Below are positions 1 through 5,910 of a DNA stretch of 7,864 bases, piece after piece; the first letter of the stretch is position 1; every line of letters begins with the position of its first letter. Position numbers and translations under genes: made by a program. Source of the stretch: Nitrospirota bacterium (GTDB lineage: Bacteria; Nitrospirota; Thermodesulfovibrionia; UBA6902; BMS3Bbin08); the NCBI GenBank assembly GCA_016208845.1, contig JACQXH010000082.1, positions 1 to 7,864 on the forward strand, read 5' to 3'. The notes under the pieces were generated by a model, which ran no database searches, had not been told where the DNA came from, and worked only from the letters and a program-made list of their open reading frames with translations.

Positions 1-185
1 GTATCCGAGTTCAGGCCTATAACAAGAACGTCTCCTAATTTTTTGGCCTCAGTGAGATAGCGGACATGCCCGACATGGATAATATCAAAACAGCCATTGG
101 TAAAGACGGTCTTTTTACCGTCTTCCCTGCATTGCAAGACGATCTCTTTCAGTCTTTGTCTGTCAACGATTTTATTTTTATGCAT
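1..185 (-). CDS. rfaE2: D-glycero-beta-D-manno-heptose 1-phosphate adenylyltransferase, N-terminal part (cut by window edge)
   Basis: This is the adenylyltransferase that turns heptose 1-phosphate into ADP-heptose for the LPS inner core, in the cytoplasm. Only the first 61 residues lie in the window; the family is usually about 155-160 residues when encoded apart from the kinase half. The nucleotidyltransferase signature is clear: TNGCFDIIHVGHVRYL at residues 29-44, with the nucleotide-binding HxGH as HVGH (37-40), followed by the strand GDVLVIGLNSD. The ATG at 185 is the first possible start, because an in-frame TAG lies two codons upstream. No good Shine-Dalgarno sequence precedes it. Whether a kinase domain follows cannot be seen, but HldE fusions carry the kinase first, so this is a stand-alone RfaE2. 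It diverges from lptF, which also serves LPS. Confidence 0.93.
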   Translation of the reverse strand, partial: MHKNKIVDRQRLKEIVLQCREDGKKTVFTNGCFDIIHVGHVRYLTEAKKLGDVLVIGLNSD

Positions 186-196
186 AAACTAAGGAT

Positions 197-225
197 ATAT
201 TAAACTTTGAGCAGACAATAGACAA
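197..225 (-). promoter_or_regulatory. Candidate sigma70 promoter for rfaE2
   Basis: Read on the minus strand, TTGTCT (220-225) and TAATAT (197-202) are separated by exactly 17 bp. The expected start of transcription is near 190, only about five bases before the ATG at 185, so the mRNA would be almost leaderless. That fits the missing Shine-Dalgarno sequence. The region is AT-rich, so chance matches are possible. Confidence 0.35.
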
Positions 226-267
226 GGCCTTTTTTTGATACTATCCTACCTTTTTAATTTTGTTAAT

Positions 268-276
268 TGGTATAAT
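268..276 (+). promoter_or_regulatory. Extended -10 promoter for lptF
   Basis: TGGTATAAT is a perfect extended -10 element (TGn plus consensus TATAAT at 271-276). No good -35 lies 16-18 bp upstream, which is typical of extended -10 promoters. Transcription would begin near 283 and give lptF a leader of about 77 bases. Confidence 0.5.
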
Positions 277-359
277 TTAACTCTAATGTTTACTTTTTGG
301 CCTAAAAGACTGTCAGCTCCTTCAGGCTTAGGAAAAGCCGCGTTTCAAAGGTATCATCC

Positions 360-1466
360 ATGATAATCAGGAAATATATCTTTAAAGAATTGCTCATGAA
401 TTTTCTGATGAGCGCTGCCTTCCTGTCAATCGTGCTTTTTATGGAGAAATTCGTCAGGCTGTCACGCCTTATCCTGGGCAAGGGAGTGGACTTTACCGAT
501 ATTATCAAGGTTTTTTTGTTTCTTCAGCCGTCTATTTTACTTCTTTCCCTTCCTATGGCCATTCTCATTGCAGTGTTCCTGACCTATGGCAGGATGACGA
601 CAGACAGCGAAGTCATTATATTAAAAAGCAGCGGGATGAGTTTTTGGTCCATATCAAGGCCTGCGATAATGCTTTCATTGGCAGGATTTCTAATTTTGTC
701 TTCCATAAGCATTTATCTGCTGCCAAAGAGCATACATGCCTTTAAAATAACTGTTTATGAAACGATCGCCAAGAAGGTCGCTCTCACAGTTGAGGCGGAA
801 ACCTTTTCTACTGTTTTCAAGGGCACGGTCATTTTTGTCAAAGAAATGCTGCCTAAAGATAAATTCAAGGACATTTTCATCTATAGGGAGGGAGACACCA
901 AAGAGCCTATGGTGATAGTCGCAGAAAACGGCTCGATCAGTTCAAATCCGGAACAGGGGACAATTAATCTGAACATGCATAACGGAGTGATACATACCTT
1001 TGGCAGTAAAAGCTCCTCAGAGGTATCGTTTTCTGAATATGACTTCGTGTTGACATCAACGACACAACCCGGAGGTGAAATGAAGCCGGGTGAGATGGGG
1101 ATCGTTGAACTCTGGAACAACAGGAAGCAAAGTGTAAGCCTGATGATCGAGTTCAATCGCAGGATAGCAATCCCATTTGCCTGTCTGATATTCGGATTCC
1201 TCGGACCTGCGCTTTCTACACGAATAGGCAGGACAGGTCGTCTTGGGGCTTTTTCATTCAGCATGGGCGTGCTGATATTTTATTATTTTCTTATGATCCT
1301 TGGGGAGGGCCTTGTAAAATCAAACAAAATAGATGCTTTCGCAGGAGGATGGATCCCGAATATCCTGCTTGGCGCTGTATCTGCATGGTTTTTCTATATG
1401 GCATGCATGGACAAGCCTTTCTTTAGAAAAAGCGGCTTATCTCGAAATAAGCTGCTGACATCATAA
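360..1466 (+). CDS. lptF: LPS export ABC transporter permease LptF (YjgP/YjgQ family)
   Basis: One of the two inner-membrane permeases of the LptB2FG complex, which extracts LPS from the inner membrane and passes it to LptC and the periplasmic bridge. The 368 residues match the family length. The layout is typical: an N-terminal amphipathic helix and membrane segments at about 12-30, 50-76 and 100-122; a periplasmic jellyroll at about 145-240; then membrane segments at about 267-288, 297-317 and 330-349. The cytoplasmic coupling helix that touches LptB is DSEVIILKSSGMSFW (82-96). The family-typical FNRRIAIPFACLIFGFLG (265-282) opens the second membrane half. AAAGG at 347-351, 8 bases before the ATG, supports the start. 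LptF rather than LptG is inferred from the coupling-helix wording and from gene order. LptB and LptC are not in this window. Confidence 0.93.
   Translation: MIIRKYIFKELLMNFLMSAAFLSIVLFMEKFVRLSRLILGKGVDFTDIIKVFLFLQPSILLLSLPMAILIAVFLTYGRMTTDSEVIILKSSGMSFWSISRPAIMLSLAGFLILSSISIYLLPKSIHAFKITVYETIAKKVALTVEAETFSTVFKGTVIFVKEMLPKDKFKDIFIYREGDTKEPMVIVAENGSISSNPEQGTINLNMHNGVIHTFGSKSSSEVSFSEYDFVLTSTTQPGGEMKPGEMGIVELWNNRKQSVSLMIEFNRRIAIPFACLIFGFLGPALSTRIGRTGRLGAFSFSMGVLIFYYFLMILGEGLVKSNKIDAFAGGWIPNILLGAVSAWFFYMACMDKPFFRKSGLSRNKLLTS
1431..1456. other. Hairpin at the 3' end of lptF
   Basis: AGCGGCTTAT (1431-1440) pairs with ATAAGCTGCT (1447-1456) over 10 bp with one G-U pair and a 6-base loop. It lies inside the last codons of lptF. 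There is no U-tract after it on the plus strand; on the minus strand it is followed by TTTTCT, which would suit a weak terminator, but no minus-strand gene leads into it. It could slow RNA decay or weaken read-through into lptG; this is inference. Confidence 0.3.
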
Positions 1467-1483
1467 GGATCCAAGGGGTCAAG

Positions 1484-1521
1484 AAAATGCAAAATTCAAA
1501 ATGCAAATCTCAAAAATGAGG
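1484..1521. repeat. 14-bp direct repeats between lptF and lptG
   Basis: AAAATGCAAAATTC (1484-1497) is followed directly by AAAATGCAAATCTC (1498-1511), 12 of 14 identical, and by a decayed third start (AAAAATGAGG, 1512-1521). This opens the 234-bp AT-rich gap between the two permease genes. The rest of the gap (1522-1700) holds further low-complexity AT-rich sequence, a TATAAT at 1591-1596 without a good -35, and no credible gene. Confidence 0.55.
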
Positions 1522-1533
1522 AGTTAACATAGT

Positions 1534-1551
1534 ACATATTACATAGTATTT
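1534..1551. repeat. AT-rich motif, copy 1 (ACATAT..CATAGTATTT)
   Basis: The 18 bases ACATATTACATAGTATTT closely resemble positions 6992-7011 in the spacer upstream of the Re-citrate synthase-like gene. CATAGTATTT is identical and the flanking ACATAT(AT)T nearly so. It may belong to a dispersed intergenic repeat family. AT-rich composition weakens the case. Confidence 0.3.
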
Positions 1552-1700
1552 CGTTATCACAATACAATGTACGAAGTATGAGGAACATAATATAATAATT
1601 CTACATTTAAACACTTGATTTCTTATTTCTTTCACCCGGACATTTAGGTTCTCCTTGCCAACTGAACACGAGAAGGACCGAAAAATTAATAGTAAATATT

Positions 1701-2771
1701 ATGAAGATACTGACAAAATATTTCCTGAGAGAATATCTTAAATTTTATATTATATGCCTTACGGGCGTAACGGCAATATTATTGGTTGCTGAATTCTTCG
1801 ATAAAATTGATGAGTTCTCTTCCCATAGGACCCCCCTTTTAACGGTTTTTGAGTATCTTGTGCTTCAGGTCCCGAAATCGCTGATGTGGGTATCGCCTGC
1901 CGCCTCACTCCTGTCCATACTATTCACCGTGGGCATGGCTTCAAAGTGGAAAGAGATAGTTACTATCAAGGCAGCGAGCTGCAGCAGAAAAAAGATGTTC
2001 GCACCATTCCTTGTTCTTGGGGTTTTGGTGAGTTTTCTTGTCTTGATTTTCGGTGAAACAATTGTGCCTATGGCTACAAGCAGGGCGGCATTCATAAAAA
2101 ATATAAAAATTATGAATAAATCACCCAGAATTACCTATAAGGAAGGGTCCCTCTGGATTAAAGGGCTTGATATGAGCCTCATTCGAATAAATGACTTTGT
2201 TGAAGATAGGGATAAGATATTGAAGATAAGCATTTTCAATTTCAGTCCGTCTTTTTCATTGGTGAAAAGAATAGAGGCGGATGAGGCAGAATGGGTTAAC
2301 GGTAAGTGGGAACTAAGAAATGTTACAGTGTTTGATTTTATTTCTAAAGTATCAATGAAGCACAAAACCCTTGTTTTTACAGCACTGGAAGAACCGAAGA
2401 TCTTCAGGGATGAGATGAAAAAGCCGGAGGAGATGAGTTTTTTAGAGCTGCACGCTTATTATAAAAGGCTTGAGAACGCAGGCTTCAGAAACCTTCGTTA
2501 TATAGTGGCGCTTTATCAGAAGCTCGCTTATCCTTTCGTAAATTTTGTCATGGTCCTTTTCGGATTGGCTCTTGCATTAAATGCAGGAGCCGGCGGCGGG
2601 ATCAGGGCAGCCGGACTTGGCATTGTGGTGATCATAGGGTACTGGATGCTCTTTTCAATAAGCTTATCACTGGGACAGACAGGCACTGTCCCCCCTTATA
2701 TTTCCCCATGGCTCAGCCCTGTGGTCTTTGCAATTTTGGGATATTTTATGTTTCGCAGAATTAAAGAATGA
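1701..2771 (+). CDS. lptG: LPS export ABC transporter permease LptG (YjgP/YjgQ family)
   Basis: Second permease subunit of the LptB2FG LPS exporter, in the inner membrane. The 356 residues fit the family. The start MKILTKYFLREYL is typical of LptG. Membrane segments lie at about 12-31, 54-80, 100-121, 270-294, 303-324 and 336-351, with the periplasmic jellyroll at about 140-235 (including EWVNGKWELRNVTVFDF, 197-213). The coupling helix is KEIVTIKAASCSRKKMF (84-100). The second half begins with the family-typical LYQKLAYPFVNFVMVLFGLA (271-290). No Shine-Dalgarno sequence sits close to the ATG; AGAAGGA at 1671-1677 is too distant. In-frame codons upstream offer no better start. The gene follows lptF after 234 bp, whereas the pair is usually adjacent or overlapping, so it may have its own promoter. 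Confidence 0.93.
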   Translation: MKILTKYFLREYLKFYIICLTGVTAILLVAEFFDKIDEFSSHRTPLLTVFEYLVLQVPKSLMWVSPAASLLSILFTVGMASKWKEIVTIKAASCSRKKMFAPFLVLGVLVSFLVLIFGETIVPMATSRAAFIKNIKIMNKSPRITYKEGSLWIKGLDMSLIRINDFVEDRDKILKISIFNFSPSFSLVKRIEADEAEWVNGKWELRNVTVFDFISKVSMKHKTLVFTALEEPKIFRDEMKKPEEMSFLELHAYYKRLENAGFRNLRYIVALYQKLAYPFVNFVMVLFGLALALNAGAGGGIRAAGLGIVVIIGYWMLFSISLSLGQTGTVPPYISPWLSPVVFAILGYFMFRRIKE

Positions 2772-2825
2772 TAAGGTGTTAATTACTGAAGAGTTAATCG
2801 TCAAAGCAATACCCGTATCTGTTTC

Positions 2826-2978
2826 TGTCATGCCGGTCGAAGCGACTCCCCGGTCGGCTCGACTTAACTTTGATCCGCATCGGACTTACCTGCCCGCCGT
2901 CTTTTTGGAGGGTCCGGCATCTCGGAACGAGTCGTACCGACTTTCTTCAGGAAGGATCCCAGACTAGCTGGAATGACA
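2826..2978. repeat. 153-bp imperfect inverted-repeat (MITE-like) element
   Basis: The element begins TGTCATGCCG (2826-2835) and ends TGGAATGACA (2969-2978), inverted copies with 8 of 10 matching. Inside, GTCGGCTCGAC (2853-2863) pairs with GTCGTACCGAC (2931-2941) at 9 of 11, and small nested hairpins occur (TCCG-cat-CGGA at 2874-2884; TCCG-6-CGGA at 2913-2926). It is clearly more GC-rich than its flanks. No protein is credible in it. It lies between the convergent lptG and the small minus-strand gene, so its fold could also end transcription from both sides. TGTCATxCCxG ends are typical of palindromic intergenic repeats in several bacterial phyla (family knowledge); copies elsewhere in this genome are not visible. 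Confidence 0.6.
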
Positions 2979-3010
2979 TCCAAATGGATTTTGTTGCATT
3001 AGTAATATAT

Positions 3011-3301
3011 TTATTTTTCATAACCGGCCCAGCACTCTGAGTCCTGGATATGCGTGTTCAATATGTCCGACAATTCCTGCTCTAAAGAGATACTGTCATT
3101 TGTCAAATCATCAAGCAGTTTCTTGGGGATTTCAAGAATGCACATTTTATCTTTTTTAATCAGCTGGAACCTGTATGCCAAGTTGAGGCTCCTGAAAACA
3201 TAATAGATTCTTGCTATTATTATCGTATTATCAATCTGCCTCAGCTTTTCTTCAACTTTTTTGTATGAAGGCACTCTGTCTTCAGATATCCTTGGATCCA
3301 T
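3011..3301 (-). CDS. Small hypothetical protein, 96 residues
   Basis: I do not recognise this family. The protein (MDPRISEDRVPSYKK...CWAGYEK) is soluble-looking with no signal peptide or membrane segment. Its N-terminal half is basic (SYKKVEEKLRQIDNTIIIARIYYVFRS is probably helical). A middle segment, YRFQLIKKDKMCILEIP, alternates like beta strands, and an acidic helical tail follows (LDDLTNDSISLEQELSDIL). A GTG at 3304 also lies in frame, but ATG 3301 is preferred because AAGGAA (3307-3312) sits about 6 bases upstream of it and only 3 from the GTG. It has its own promoter-like sequence (3358-3386) and lies beyond the terminator of the neighbouring operon, so it appears to be transcribed alone. 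The ordered promoter and ribosome site argue that it is a real gene. Confidence 0.65.
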   Translation of the reverse strand: MDPRISEDRVPSYKKVEEKLRQIDNTIIIARIYYVFRSLNLAYRFQLIKKDKMCILEIPKKLLDDLTNDSISLEQELSDILNTHIQDSECWAGYEK

Positions 3302-3357
3302 CACATTTCCTTTTCTTGGAGCATCAGGGGTTCTGGTTTATAAAAAAAATATATTAG

Positions 3358-3386
3358 ATTCTACATATATTGATATTCTTTGTCAC
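3358..3386 (-). promoter_or_regulatory. Sigma70-type promoter for the small hypothetical gene
   Basis: On the minus strand, GTGACA (3381-3386, one mismatch to TTGACA) and TAGAAT (3358-3363, one mismatch to TATAAT) are separated by 17 bp. Transcription would start near 3351, giving a leader of about 50 bases before the ATG at 3301. The -35 lies just beyond the terminator that closes the upstream operon. Confidence 0.5.
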
Positions 3387-3387
3387 T

Positions 3388-3418
3388 AAAAAAAGAAGAG
3401 GTCGATAGACGACCTCTT
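3388..3418 (-). terminator. Rho-independent terminator of the citrate synthase-icd-transporter operon
   Basis: A perfect 9-bp inverted repeat, AAGAGGTCG (3396-3404) and CGACCTCTT (3410-3418), has a 5-base loop. On the minus strand it is followed by C and seven T residues (3394-3388). That is a standard intrinsic terminator, placed 95 bp beyond the stop of the transporter gene. It is not bidirectional, because no T-run follows the stem on the plus strand. Confidence 0.8.
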
Positions 3419-3445
3419 ACATAATATCCCAAAAAAATAATTAAC

Positions 3446-3462
3446 CACAGATGAACACAGAT
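3446..3462. repeat. CACAGAT decamer repeat
   Basis: CACAGATGAA is followed in phase by CACAGAT, giving two units with a 10-bp period, within ACCACAGATGAACACAGAT. I recall tandem runs of this wording in spacers of unrelated bacteria. Here only a short remnant is present, in the 3' region between the transporter stop and its terminator. The adjacent 3470-3505 stretch is low-complexity (repeated ACTTAAT-like words). Confidence 0.4.
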
Positions 3463-3512
3463 TCTAATTGTGTAATTGACTTAATGACTTATTAACTTAA
3501 TTGCTTGCTCAT

Positions 3513-4784
3513 CTAAAGCTTTGATATTTTTAACTTTTCAATTTTCTTGCCGTCCATCTCAAGAATGAGAAATCTGAGTCCATGATAGCGGAGCTGCTCC
3601 CCGACTTTAGGAAGACGGCCAAAGAGCCCGAACAGGAAACCCCCGATCGTATTGAATTCCTCGCTTGCAAGCTCAACGCCGACCAGTTCTTTTATTTCAT
3701 CAAGCCCTGTGAATCCCGATACAACAAATGTGCTTTCATCAACGATCTCCACGTCTTTTTCTGCCTCGATTGCTTCAAATTCATCCTGCAGCCCACCGAC
3801 TATCTCCTCCATGATGTCTTCCAGCGTTATGAGCCCGGCAGTGCCGCCATGCTCATCAAGGATAATGGCAATTTGAAATTTATTCTTCTGCATCTCATCA
3901 AGCAGTTCTGTGACCATTTTGCTCTCCGGGATATAGTAGGCATCTCTTATAAGAGATTTTATAGGGAAAGATCTGGGAACTTCTTCTTTTTCCATTTTCC
4001 TAAGTATGTCCTTAACATAAAGTAGCCCTGTTATGTTGTCTACCGTTTCGTTGTAAACAGGATATCGTGAGTATCCCCTCTCTGATACTATCTCGAGTAC
4101 ATCTCCAACAAGTGCATCTTCTGATATGGCTATGATCTCGGTCCTCGGGACCATTGCCTCTGATACCTTTTTATCTCCGAATTCAAAGACCTTGTGAAGC
4201 ATTTTCTTCTCCTCTTTTTCAATCGCGCCTTCCTCTTCGCCGATGCTGATCATCGCCTTCATTTCATCTTCTGTCATAAATTGGGGCGTAGGCCCGATTT
4301 CTCCTCCAAGGAGTCTAATGACAGAATTAGAAAGCTTACTGAAAACCCATACAAGCGGCGTAATTATTTTCATGTAAATTTCCAAAGGCTTTGCCATCAG
4401 GAGCGCAATCCGTTCCGCGTGTGTGACTGCGAAGGTCTTGGGGGTAAGTTCGCCGAATACCACAGTAAGAAATGTCATTGCTATAGTTGCAATTAATATC
4501 CCTATTTTCTCTTTGCCTTCTCCAAAGAAATGTATCGCAAAGGCGGTACCGACAGATGTTGCAAGTATGGTAAAGAGGTTTCCTGAGAGTATTACGGCGC
4601 TGAAAAGCCTGTCATGTTCGTCCCGGATTTTTTGGGCAGTCTTCGCGCTGCTGCTGCCCTTTTCAATAAGACTCCTGAGCCTTATTCTGTTGAAGGCGAT
4701 AAAAGCGACCTCAGCGCTTGACAGTAAAGCAATAAAAACGAGACAAATAAATATAATGAAAAGACTTATAGGACCTTGCTCCAT
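3513..4784 (-). CDS. HlyC/CorC (CNNM) family membrane protein with paired CBS domains
   Basis: Inner-membrane protein of the CorC/CNNM family, members of which export Mg2+ or are linked to Mg2+/Co2+ resistance. The substrate here is not shown by sequence. The order is complete in 423 residues. A CNNM (DUF21) membrane domain covers about 1-170, with hydrophobic segments near 6-31, 62-86, 94-117 and 127-155 and the conserved GELTPK (111-116). Two CBS domains span about 205-335, opening at MVPRTEIIAI (211-220) and ending in EHGGTAGLITLEDIMEEIVG (311-330). A C-terminal CorC_HlyC domain lies at about 343-423. The start follows the icd stop by 6 bp with only a weak ribosome site, which suggests translational coupling. 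As last gene of the operon it ends 95 bp before an intrinsic terminator. The CBS pair normally binds ATP-Mg and gates transport (family knowledge). Confidence 0.9.
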   Translation of the reverse strand: MEQGPISLFIIFICLVFIALLSSAEVAFIAFNRIRLRSLIEKGSSSAKTAQKIRDEHDRLFSAVILSGNLFTILATSVGTAFAIHFFGEGKEKIGILIATIAMTFLTVVFGELTPKTFAVTHAERIALLMAKPLEIYMKIITPLVWVFSKLSNSVIRLLGGEIGPTPQFMTEDEMKAMISIGEEEGAIEKEEKKMLHKVFEFGDKKVSEAMVPRTEIIAISEDALVGDVLEIVSERGYSRYPVYNETVDNITGLLYVKDILRKMEKEEVPRSFPIKSLIRDAYYIPESKMVTELLDEMQKNKFQIAIILDEHGGTAGLITLEDIMEEIVGGLQDEFEAIEAEKDVEIVDESTFVVSGFTGLDEIKELVGVELASEEFNTIGGFLFGLFGRLPKVGEQLRYHGLRFLILEMDGKKIEKLKISKL

Positions 4785-4790
4785 AGACTT

Positions 4791-5867
4791 TTAAATCATT
4801 CTGGAAATAATAGCGTCAGCCACTTCTGATGTGGATGCCGCTGTCGGGTCATCAGGGGATGGCTTCATGTCATATGTTACTATCTTTCCTTCCTTTATGA
4901 CAGAAACAATTGCATCGTCTAATCTTACGGCCGCTTCCATTTCTCCAAGGTGCCTCAGCATAAGACCGCCGCTCAGGATCATTGCCATAGGATTTATCTT
5001 ATTGAGTCCTTTATATTTAGGCGCACTTCCATGAGTGGCCTCAAAGACAGCAAATTCGTCGCCGATATTTGCTCCCGGTGCAAGCCCGAGTCCGCCGATA
5101 AGCCCCGCGGCAAGGTCAGACACAACATCTCCGTAAAGATTGGGCAGGACCAGCATGTCATATATTTCCGGCTTTTGAACCAGCTGCATACACATATTAT
5201 CGATTATTTTATCTTCAAATTCAATGTCAGGATATTTTTGAGCAACATTTCTTGCTGTCTCCAGGAACAGGCCGTCAGAATATTTCATGATATTTGCCTT
5301 GTGAACGGCCGTGACTTTTTTCCTTTTGTTTTTTCTCGCATATTCGAAAGCAAAACGCATTATTCGTTCAGTTGCATAAACAGAAATAGGTTTAATGCTT
5401 ATGCCCGAATCCTGGCGAACTCTCTTGCCGGTTGTGTTTCCAATGAACTCAATAAGTGTTTTTGCGCCCTCGGATTCCTTTTGATATTCTATGCCTGCAT
5501 AGAGGTCCTCTGTATTTTCCCTCACGATAACGAGGTCCACATTGTCAAATCTTGACCTTGCGCCTTTGTAAGTCTTGCACGGTCTCAGGCAGCAATAAAG
5601 ATCAAGAGATTGCCTCAGCAGCACATTGACGCTCCGAAAGCCTGAACCAACGGGTGTAGTGATCGGGCCCTTAAGAGCGACTTTGTTCTTCTTTATGGAC
5701 TCCAGAACCCTGTCAGGCAGAGGATTTCCTTCCTTCCTGAAAACGTCTTCGCCGGCATCCTGGATGTCCCATGTGAAAGAAACGCCTGTGGCTTCAAGCA
5801 CACGTCTCGCCGCTTCTGTGATCTCGGGACCTACCCCGTCTCCGGGGATGAGAGTTATTTTATGCAT
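4791..5867 (-). CDS. icd: Isocitrate dehydrogenase (isocitrate/isopropylmalate dehydrogenase family)
   Basis: Oxidative decarboxylation of isocitrate to 2-oxoglutarate in the cytoplasm. The 358-residue protein starts at MHKITLIPGDGVGPE. The frame is open 25 codons further (to 5942), but that would overlap the preceding gene, and AGGT lies about 8 bases before ATG 5867. The isocitrate pocket is present: S79, N81 and R85 in FRSVNVLLR, R95, R116 in VRENTEDLYAGIE, K190 in VHKANIMK, and metal ligands D223, D247 and D251. The S-x-N-x(3)-R pattern favours isocitrate over isopropylmalate or homoisocitrate. The coenzyme loop HGSAPKYKGLNKINP (279-293) has Lys284-Tyr285, as in NADP-dependent E. coli IDH (K344, Y345), and Tyr332 fits Y391, but the R395 position is Pro. 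Coenzyme choice is therefore open, perhaps NADP. It follows the citrate-forming gene by 43 bp. Confidence 0.9.
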   Translation of the reverse strand: MHKITLIPGDGVGPEITEAARRVLEATGVSFTWDIQDAGEDVFRKEGNPLPDRVLESIKKNKVALKGPITTPVGSGFRSVNVLLRQSLDLYCCLRPCKTYKGARSRFDNVDLVIVRENTEDLYAGIEYQKESEGAKTLIEFIGNTTGKRVRQDSGISIKPISVYATERIMRFAFEYARKNKRKKVTAVHKANIMKYSDGLFLETARNVAQKYPDIEFEDKIIDNMCMQLVQKPEIYDMLVLPNLYGDVVSDLAAGLIGGLGLAPGANIGDEFAVFEATHGSAPKYKGLNKINPMAMILSGGLMLRHLGEMEAAVRLDDAIVSVIKEGKIVTYDMKPSPDDPTAASTSEVADAIISRMI

Positions 5868-5910
5868 AGTTTGTAACCTAAAAGTATTTTTCAAATTGTA
5901 ATTTGTAAAT

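Noticed and set aside
881..1264. 127-residue minus-strand frame inside lptF
   Set aside because: It is antisense to the conserved jellyroll and FNRR region of lptF and has no family resemblance.
1431..1456. Intrinsic terminator after lptF
   Set aside because: The stem is good but no T-run follows it on the plus strand, so it is listed only as a hairpin.
2728..2967. 79-residue plus-strand open frame over the end of lptG and the inverted repeat
   Set aside because: It begins inside lptG out of frame and crosses a non-coding inverted-repeat element; the protein looks like chance translation.
3582..4025. 147-residue plus-strand frame opposite the transporter gene
   Set aside because: It is antisense to the CBS and C-terminal domains of a clearly real gene, with no ribosome site and no recognisable domain.
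4950..5555. 201-residue plus-strand open frame opposite icd
   Set aside because: It lies entirely antisense to a well-conserved icd. Its composition (many Cys, His, Phe, Arg) is that of an antisense shadow.
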